From Thereva unica (Eukaryota > Arthropoda > Insecta > Diptera > Therevidae): a stretch of 64,000 nt of DNA. The position numbers were made by a program, and so were the translations under genes. The stretch lies in the NCBI GenBank assembly GCA_949987705.1, contig OX465281.1:196465112-196529111 (forward strand), given 5' to 3'. Below are positions 56,338-64,000 of this stretch, piece by piece. The notes under the pieces are model-generated. The model was not told where the DNA came from and made no database searches. It was given only the letters and a program-made list of their open reading frames with translations. Position 1 is the stretch's first letter, and each line of letters begins with the position of its first letter.

Positions 56338-57756
56338 TATAAAATGAGTATACAATAAATTGTGCCAAATTATTCTGCCTATCACATGGTATTGCAATTT
56401 TAAAATGTGACATTAGGCGAAGTGGTTTGGAAGGATTTGACAGAGTTTTCGAGATACTGAATTAACATTCTCGTTCGCCTAATTTATAAAAGAATATGAT
56501 ATATAAATGAGAAAACGTTGGGTGCATGTCACAACTATTAAACAGTAAAGGAACAATTCCTTTGAGGCAACATGTAGCATGCGTCAATGCCGCATTCTTC
56601 ACACAGCCTTTGTTTTTTAAGGACCACGAAACTCCAAAAAAACAAGTCATTTTGACGCATGCTACAAAGTTGATTGTTGTTTCCGTCATCTTTCGACAAG
56701 ATTCAACGTGTCTAACAGTGCGTCATGATTCAAAAATGACCTGAAATGGAATAATGAAAAAACCACAATATTTTATGAAGAATACCATTATTCAATCGAG
56801 TTCTAGAACAATAAAATAAGTTCTTATAAAGACATATGTATTAGAATTCAAAATGATATATTAAAGCAATTGGCGAGTAAATACAGGGTCATTTTTATGT
56901 TTCAGGCCGATTAATACTTGGCAGTTGTGTATAGTGGTCGATAACAATTCATTATGCAACATCAACGCTGCAACAACGGGTCTTACGATTAAAATTTTTG
57001 GAAAAAATCATCATGAGTGACGAGGTACATTTCGACTTGGCTTGTTTTGTTAACCTGGGTCATTGGAAATCCTTGATTGATACACCCATTACTATTGCAC
57101 CCTCGTAAAGGAACTCTATACTGCGATATTTGGGTCGGGGAATGGTTGTGGGTGATGTAATTGTAGCTTTCTTTTGCCAATTTCTTAGAAAAATACGTTT
57201 TTCAGAAACTCAGCCAACATTAGCGTCATACTGCCACTGTTTTTTGGAATATGGATGACAACGTGCTTTCTATTACACTCTCTAACACAACTCCAAGAAA
57301 CTGCAGTAAACTGAAGTTATCTGAATGGAATTGTTTTAGAGGCATGCTACTAGCATAGACGGCAAAGTGCATGCGATGTAGTTAGACAAATTCCGAATGC
57401 GACATTAACCTGCAAACAATTTCTCGGAGGCTCGCTTTCTCGGACCATTCTCTATTCGAGAACTACTCGAGAACTGCTTGCGAAAGGTACGAGAAATAGA
57501 TTCAAACCGCGACATGAAAGCTTTCCTGGTTGATTGGCTTCTCCTCAACAGATTGTTTGGAAAGTTTGAGTTTTTCTCTTCCTAGTGGGAAAAATTGGAA
57601 GCGATGCACAGGGGAGCTTTCTTGGAGCACTCTCAAGGGAGCTTTACTGGAGTTTTATAGAAAAAAGAAAGCGGGCAATTATCTTCGTGACCATAAAATG
57701 TGACATAAGCATACTCAATAGCCCGGATATTGTTCGATAAGGAGGACAAGCAGCTT
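56338..57756. other. Spacer with minor inverted repeats
   Basis: Inverted words catgtagcatgcgtcaa (near 56569) and ttgacgcatgctacaaag (near 56652) face each other. A TACAGGGTCA string occurs near 56883. A block rich in CTCGAGAAC and TTTCTCG words lies at 57420-57500. No gene. Confidence 0.4.
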
Positions 57757-58225
57757 TGGTTAAGGGTTATAAAGGTACGGGGGATATTGAAGAAGGTGGT
57801 GATGAACGCTGTATTTGAGCTCTTGGATCTTGTAGGAGCTCGGAAACACTGAGTGCGAGAGATTATTCCACATTCGAGTTGTTCTACTTAGAGACGAATT
57901 CCTATCCTCTTCTATTTCTGTTGAGTGTGCGAACGGACAGGCTGCAAGTGGTGGGAGTGAGATGAGTGGGCTAATCTGGTGTTGCGGGCATAAGATTGCC
58001 GTGGAGACAGAAGAGCGTTTATCGCGGAGGAACAGTCACTATGATAGTAGCGATAAAATTTTGTCAGTGCTGCTACATGCCTACGATAGCTCAGGGTGTC
58101 GATGGTAGGGCAAGCGGTATCGTTAGCAATTAATTTAAGGGCCCTTTTTTGGACCTTATCTAACCATGCCAAGGGGGTTATAGGAGTGCCGCCCCAAACG
58201 AGGGAGTTATATTCGAGAAGAGGAA
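57757..58225 (-). mobile_element. 3' end of the Jockey-like LINE (third copy)
   Basis: On the minus strand from 58172: LDKVQKRALKLIANDTACPT, IDTLSYRRHVAALTKFYRYY, and after a frame break TRMWNNLSHSVFPSSYKIQE and VHHHLLQYP near 57800. It matches the C-terminus of the element at 31838-37180, including the site where the RAG1-like transposon inserted in that copy, here uninterrupted. Confidence 0.85.
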
Positions 58226-59640
58226 TATGGAACTGGTATGGGAACGGAAGCGCTGCAAGCTTTTTAAGGAGTGCTCAAACATGGCTATTGGAGCACTCCA
58301 TTTCCCGCTGGGTTGTTTTGCTCGGCGGAGTGAATTTTGATCAATGTGTGCGTGTACATGAAAATGAAGGGTGCAGATGCTACATATGCGCAGCTTCATT
58401 TTTAGTTTTACGCAGTACATTGAGTTGAATGTGATTCGTTATCGGCACGAGAAACGATTCGATATCGATACGGGTATGCGGTTCGTTATCGGGCCGAGAA
58501 AGCCATTCGATATCTTTCTACGCTTTTATTGCCTTCGAATTCGTTTACGAGTCGTTAACGAGTCCGACTTCGAAGCATGCTTCCGCTTTTGGCAAATCGT
58601 TCTCGAATCGTTTCCGAATCGAAATGTTTGCAGGGTATTGAATTTTGTATCACTGGGTCGTACACCTATAATCACTCAACAGTAGTTTCATACCTCAAGT
58701 CGTCAGTGTTGCCAACTGGAGCAACAATATTTAAGTTAATCTTTCGACATTGTCCACAAAAGTTTTGCTAAGGGAAATGCGAAACAATTTTGCGATATAA
58801 AACAACCCAAAAATAATATTTTAAAGGTGGTAATTGAAAAATATCCCGAAGAAAAATTTTATTGTTTTAAGCAGCAATAAGAAAAAAAGACAAAAAATAG
58901 ATCTATTAGATATTTGAACCCTACAAAGATCGTACGATATTTCCCTTGAAAATAAACCCCTAGTAGTGATATTAAAAAAAAAACGGTTTAAACGATTTAA
59001 AAAAAAACTCAGGGATATATTTTAAAAAAATATTTTTATGTTAGTTTTCCTTAAAAATTGTAAAAAATACACAAAAGATAAATTTGAAACGTCTTAAAAT
59101 TAAAATAAATTCAGTCAGTCAGTCAATATCTAAGATATAAATTTTATACGTTTTTTTGTTGTATTTTTTCTTGTGTTTTCTCTAGTATTTAAATATAATT
59201 TTAGTTATTAAATACGCTTATTATAGAAACATTTTAAAAAAAAAATTGTAATTATCAATTTAGCAAACGTATCGATTGACCCTAAGCAAAATTTAAAAAA
59301 GTTTCTGGTCAATATATCTATATTTTGTTTTCTTCTTATCTTTTCGAAACACGATATGTTAATGCTAAATTCATTCTACAAAAAAACGCTTGTTTTATTT
59401 TTTATCACTTTAAATCGATCACCTTTTCGTTTTTGTTTATATAACATTCTTCGTTTATCTTAACTTAAAATATGTTTTTTTTTTAATTTTTTTGATTTTT
59501 TTTTGAAGTTTTATAAAGCATTAATACAACAACATTAAATTGATTGTAAAAAGATAATAATAATAATATATAATATAAAAAAATTAACAACAAAATTAAC
59601 AAAGAACAAATGACACAAATTTTATGCTATATGAATGAGA
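58226..59640 (-). other. Unassigned sequence and probable Sesn 3' UTR
   Basis: Positions 58226-58700 hold an unassigned block with repeated tcgatatc and tcgttatc words (58440-58520). From about 58780 to 59640 the sequence is AT-rich and directly downstream of the Sesn stop codon on the minus strand, so part of it is likely its 3' untranslated region. TTTATT near 59395 would be AATAAA on that strand. Confidence 0.45.
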
Positions 59641-60174
59641 TCATGTCATGTAACGCATAACTTCCCGTAGAGCATATAGAAGTTCTGCTTGATTTCTGGC
59701 CTCCATAATCATTACGTTAACATGGACCTTTTATCAAAAATTAATTATATTTAATATTGCTTATTAATAATAACTAAAAAAAATAATAATAATCTACCTT
59801 CTCGCTGTCTTGCAGCTCATAGAGTATGCTATCGTAATCTTTTTTGGTAATCCTTTCTGGAAAACAGCAAGCAGTTTTGATGAACATTTTAAGTGACCGC
59901 TCGAGAAGCTATAAAAAGAAAAATAATTTTTTAATATTAAATATATTTTTATTTTCTTTTTTAATTAAAAGAAGAAAATGAGTCTGCTACCTGATTAACT
60001 TCACCGTAATCGTAATCATCATGCCGAATTCCATATATGCATTGAATGTAGTTCCAAATTGCACGGCGAAACTTTGATGTATCGACATTTTCCCGTCCGC
60101 CCATTGTGAAGTATGTTAAGTTATAGGCGACACGAAATTTATCATCAAGCAAGTAGCCAACATCGTTGTAAAGA
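59641..60174 (-). CDS. Sesn: Sestrin, last three exons
   Basis: Exons in transcript order: 60174-59991, 59908-59798 and 59727-59641 (TGA at 59643-59641), with GT/AG junctions in phase. The protein ends [15 protein letters not shown], the conserved Sestrin C-terminus. Known role: Sestrins respond to stress and leucine, bind GATOR2 and restrain TORC1. Visible: [30 protein letters not shown], the acidic DDYDYGE loop implicated in GATOR2 binding, and SEKVHVN. By alignment from memory with human SESN2, the leucine-pocket Thr374, Thr377, Thr386, Arg390, Glu451 and His454 are kept, while Trp444 and Phe447 are both Leu. The acceptor at 60175-60176 implies further upstream exons beyond the window or in the TE-filled region to the right. 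Confidence 0.93.
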
Positions 60175-61379
60175 CTAAAGGAGGGATTAATTTAAGAACA
60201 TTATTTAAATTGATTGATGTTGCCAGTATATTGATATAAAGTTAGATTTTGGTACAGTACAATACAATTAATAAGACAGGAAAGCTATGATTAAAAATGA
60301 GAAGGTCTGATTTACTACAGTAAAGCATTTCTCAATGTGTTTTTATTTGATTCAATATTTTTGTAATTAATCAGCCCGAGTAAAAGCAAAAAATGGGCTT
60401 ACAGCGGGCGAACAGCGGCCGCTTGGCTTTTTACGAGGGTATGTCATTGTCACCCCAGATTGCCCCCCGCCCCGAAAAAAGCCAATTGAGCGCCTGGATA
60501 TTCAAAACTCGCCACACGCTCTATGGAAAACATGAAAAAGTATTACCCATGAAGGTGAAGAGATCTCTCACTCCCAACCTATACAAGCTATTGCAAGTGA
60601 CTGTAGGCCTTCCGATGTGCTCAGCTGGTGAAAAAAAGTTTGTCTGCTATGAGGTGCATAAATACTTTGCGTAGGAACACAATGATCCAGGACAGAGTTT
60701 CAATATTGATAACCAGCTAATTAAGCGAAAAGTGCCAATTTATGTTTTTGTGCCAAAATGGGATTTCCTGTGGTTTTCCAAACACGTTTCAACGAATTCC
60801 GGAGAGAGAAAGATATAAAAAATCACTATACCCATTTATTTTTTGTAAATATTATGACATTATTTGTGCCCTGAGCTTATAACACGAAATCTAACCAAAT
60901 TTGAGTTTGGTGACAAAAGGGGGGCTTATGGATGAGCGAGAGGACTATCCTTTTTGGGTCCATGAAATCCATGAATGGAAATATTTCAGATAAGCATTCC
61001 ATTATTATCTATATGTCAGTGGCAAAATCTAGAAATAACAAGTCTTTCATCTTCATATAAAACTTTCACCCCATTAGTTGTGTGCGTGCATATATAAACA
61101 TCACCGCTGAGCACAACCCAATGCATACATTGTGAACTCGGCGAGACAAAGCCAGATTCTCTCTTCGATAAAGTATGCAGATCAGAAAAATGATCAATGC
61201 ATCAAGTTTAACTTCATATAAAATCTTTAAACATTCATCCAGATAGTTGTGTGCGAGCGTGTATAAAAATGTGGTATGCATACAGCTGTTACCCTTTCCC
61301 TCATTAATCATATGTGGTCAGTGGTTGCCGCTCTACTAGTGCCACTGAATTTTTTGCAAAAACTTAATCGCGAAAACGT
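60175..61379 (-). other. Sesn intron with a degenerate hAT piece
   Basis: Sequence upstream of the first visible Sesn exon, presumably intronic. On the plus strand near 60560-60640 it reads LTPNLYKLLQVTVGLPMCSAG, close to the C-terminal hAT transposase motif, followed by stops. Around 61040-61100 and 61205-61270 two diverged copies of a tcatataaaa clause followed by tagttgtgtgcg occur, matching 42350-42415. Confidence 0.5.
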
Positions 61380-61780
61380 GTATGTTAGAATGTGTCAATT
61401 CCGACCCCATATTTATTGTAACTGGTGATGAGAAAAAAGGACCTCGAAGTCGATTAAAACTGAAGATGATGTTGACAGTTTTTTTCGGTGTTGTGTACTC
61501 GCAATTCTTGCCAAAAGGTGACACAGTAAATAAAAAATATTATCTGAGCGTTATACTTCGTTTAAGAGAGCCAATTCCTCGAAAAATGCCAGTTTTGTGG
61601 ATAGAAACCTCATGGATTTTGCACTACGATAACGCACCATCTAATGATACTATCATTGTGAACGAATTTCTGGCCAAAAACTCTACAGATTCTTATCGAA
61701 CAGTCACCGTATTCCCTGATATGGTTCCGGCCGATTTTTTTCTTTTTCCAAAACTGGCACCTGTTTTCAGTCAATAGATG
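61380..61780 (+). pseudogene. mariner transposase fragment
   Basis: Reads FIVTGDEKKGPRSRLKLK, MMLTVFFGVVYSQFLPKGDT, ILHYDNAPSND and PADFFLFPKLAPVF. It carries the first Asp (VTGDE), the second (HYDNAPS) and the third (PDMVPADFFLF) of the DD34D triad of mariner. About 15 residues after GDE are missing, and the N-terminal DNA-binding half is absent. It belongs to a different mariner lineage from the relic to its right. Confidence 0.82.
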
Positions 61781-61889
61781 ACAAAAAAGGGAATTCGCGC
61801 AGTTCATCCCAAAAAAACGCGTTTAAAAAATGATTTGATGATTGGGCTATTCATTGGCGTAAGTGTATTATTTAGGCTAAAGAAACATG

Positions 61890-63560
61890 AATGAAAAACA
61901 AAGACAAAACGAGCGGATTGGTTCTGTTTGAGCCTTAATTGTGAATGGGCAACCGCATTTCTTTTTAATGGGAAAAATACCATTCAAGCAAAGCAATGGC
62001 TTCAAAAGTGCTATTCGGACTCTGACCATGGAGACGAATGGTTGAGAAGTGGTTTTCTGAATATAAACACGGCGCGAAAACAGTGATGATAATGGACGCT
62101 CTGGTCTCTTAAATCGGCAATTCCAGAAAAAATAAAAACAGAGCACAAAATCGGTTTGGAAGAGCGTAAAGTTAGGCCCTTTTCATAATTGCATGGTTGC
62201 GCAAATCGATCATTTGCATGGTATTCAAAAAAGCAAATGTGCAAATATCATTTGTTCAAAACTGCAACCTGCTTGACAGGTCTGCGCAAATCTTGCAACT
62301 ATTTTTGTACGCATGCTTATCTGATTAAAGAAGAAGAAAAGTGTCAAAAGTGAAATTTTGGCAGAAGATTTTCAGTTTTTTCGATATTATTAGGGTGTTT
62401 TATTTTAATTTAAATTATTATTGAAATTATTATGTATTCTATGGCGAAAATAATGAAGAAGAGGTTTGGAGCACCCCAAGGATAAAACTTCTTTTAAACG
62501 AGAGATTAACGAGCTAAACAAGACACATAATTTATCCTTCTTTTTCGCTGTGAAGTTTCAAATTTTCGGAACGGATCTAATGAAGCCGAGTTATCTATCT
62601 ACAAACTGACAATAACATTAATCACATTTTCTCGATCCATTTTTTCGTATTATTTTTCAGCGGTAAACAAACTCAGAAAATGAAGGGAAAAAACTTTATG
62701 CTTGAAACGTCAAATTTGACATATATTTTTGACAGCTGATTGCTTTCATTCAAAAATGCAAAGTTTCTAGATTGCGCAACTGATTTACCTGACAGTTGCT
62801 TTTTTGCAAGGATGCATGCAAGCAGGCAAGCAACCATGCATTTATGAAAAAGGCCTTAAGTTGTGTGAGATAGCTGACACCTTAAAGCTATCAGAAGGCA
62901 GTGTATTTACTATTTTGCATGAACATTTGTCCATAAAAAAGCTTTGTTCCAAGTGGGTGCCGCCTTTGCTCGCTGTTAACCAAAGACCATAACGTGCTGA
63001 TGAGTCAGAGCGCTGTTTGGGGCTGTTTATGCGAAATAAAAAGGATGTGACCATGGATGAAACATAGATTCGTCACTGAACTCCCAGGGTTGGGTTAAAT
63101 TGGAGCAACAGCTGTACAGTAATCGGGCAAGCCATCCAAAGCAAGCAGAAACTATAGCGTCTGTATTTTGGGAAGCGCTTCGATAATTTTTAAACGAAAA
63201 AAAGGATGCATAGTGAATATAAGATAGCTAAGGACGAAATCGTAAAGTAATAAAAATAGTGCTATTTCCGTGCCACAAGCATTCTCCTATCTCTCCAAAT
63301 TTAGCCTCGAGCGAATATAACCGGTTCTCAAATCTCCAAAACAAGGTCATCGGAGAGAAATATGGCTCCAATGAGGAGGTGATCACCGAAACGGAAGCAT
63401 TTGTTGGCCTGATCATTCTATAAGGAAAGAATAGAAATGTTAGGGAAGCTTTGGAATGAGTGTATAATTCTTGAAGGAGACTTAAGTTGTTTTTTTATTA
63501 GTCGTCCTACGAACCTATTGAGTGATTATGTACGAACGTATATGTTTCTTGTGTTTCCTT
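61890..63560 (+). pseudogene. Second mariner transposon relic, split by a MITE
   Basis: The N-terminal part reads in scraps at 61940-62170 (a helix-turn-helix region). The frame is cut at 62174 by a 681-bp MITE and resumes at 62856 with KLCEIADTLKLSEGSVFTIL, LSIKKLCSKWVPPLL and DESERCLGLFMRNKKDVTMD near 63000-63060. Then come the frame-shifted catalytic core (a SCTVIGQAIQSKQ-like stretch near 63110), SPNLASSEYNRF near 63290-63325 and GSNEEVITETEAF near 63365-63405. Stops are frequent. It is similar to irritans/mellifera-type mariners by motif; its TIRs were not found. Confidence 0.78.
62175..62855. mobile_element. PIF/Harbinger-type MITE, 681 bp (TSD TTA)
   Basis: Ends GGCCCTTTTCATAATTGCAT at 62175 and the inverse of GGCCTTTTTCATAAATGCAT finishing at 62855. 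TTA flanks it at 62172-62174 and 62856-62858, the classic TWA duplication. Excision with one TTA rejoins the mariner frame ERKVKLCEIAD. The interior has GCAAATGATTTGC-like words and no transposase. Confidence 0.9.
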
Positions 63561-64000
63561 TTTGGGATTTATATTTTGGGAATTATAAATAAAAATAAAT
63601 AAACTTTTTATTAAAGTTGTAAATACATATGTCTTGACCAATAAAATATTGAAACCGGTTTAAACCGGTTTCATGAAAAAGTTAAAAATCGAAAGTCGGT
63701 TTTTGTATAAACCCTAGTATGTATACTCATATCTTAAAATATGATGGGGAGAAATTATATAAGGCCTTACATATGTAGTCTCATTTGCAAACTATGAAGA
63801 AGCAGAAAGATGCATAATTTCTTGGCACAATTGGATTTTATTCCAAAGACAGTGGCGGTTACAGGGGGATGAGGGACATAAAATTTGAAGGTTATGCGAT
63901 TATTCATTCTCCTATGAATTGCCATTCATGAGATATCGCCGTTTTGAAAATTACAAATACTCATATGTTCGCAGAGGTAGCCCTAATGAGGCATCTCGCC
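63561..64000. other. Spacer at the right edge
   Basis: AT-rich end of the mariner region and unassigned sequence. A short palindromic string, gaaaccggtttaaaccggtttc, lies at 63651-63672. No gene. Confidence 0.45.

Noticed and set aside
1..64000. tRNA, rRNA or CRISPR-like arrays
   Set aside because: No cloverleaf, rRNA core sequence or regularly spaced short repeat was found on reading either strand.

Overview
This looks like nuclear DNA of an insect, probably a higher fly (Diptera). It has short phase-matched introns, AT-rich spacers, clear orthologues of Drosophila egalitarian and Sestrin, and a heavy load of non-LTR retrotransposons and DNA transposons. No bacterial, organellar or RNA genes were seen. 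The species cannot be named from the sequence alone. The clade assigned to each transposon rests on motifs read by eye, not on a database search.

Host genes. Two genes are supported, and both run off the window. The plus-strand egalitarian (egl) gene occupies about 3079-9031 as seven terminal exons, with its 5' exons lying to the left. Its product links mRNA to BicD and dynein. The DEDDy exonuclease-like domain is intact, and a C-terminal SSQT motif resembles a dynein light chain site. The minus-strand Sestrin (Sesn) gene contributes its last three exons at 59641-60174. Its product is a leucine-responsive inhibitor of TORC1 acting through GATOR2. Both genes map to chromosome arm 2R in D. melanogaster, as I recall, so finding them 50 kb apart is plausible.

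Mobile landscape from left to right. LINE fragments occupy 1-2640. A LINE sits in sense orientation inside an egl intron (5050-6910). A fold-back element carrying a nested hAT lies downstream of egl (9673-11850). A minus-strand LINE broken by two 190-bp MITEs follows (12875-15460). Next come a TIR element (17049-17657), a non-autonomous Transib with CACAGTG ends and a CGGCG target duplication (17954-19997), and a LINE with an internal 1.08-kb tandem duplication (20430-25325). A 962-bp hAT with a perfect 8-bp duplication lies at 26108-27069, followed by a hAT transposase C-terminus split by a MITE (27359-28289). The most notable element is a RAG1-related Transib of 2,793 bp (32082-34874) inserted in a LINE reading frame with a 5-bp duplication. 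The right half holds remnants of an uncharacterised arthropod protein family, four more LINE copies, minisatellites, AT-rich spacers and, beyond Sesn, two mariner relics, one split by a Harbinger-type MITE with a TTA duplication.

How the parts relate. Nesting gives a relative chronology: LINEs and transposases came first, and TIR elements landed in them later. In several cases removing the TIR element and one target copy rejoins the host reading frame, which fixes the boundaries to the base. Almost every transposon protein is broken by stops, frameshifts or loss of catalytic aspartates. The window is therefore mostly a graveyard between two conserved genes.
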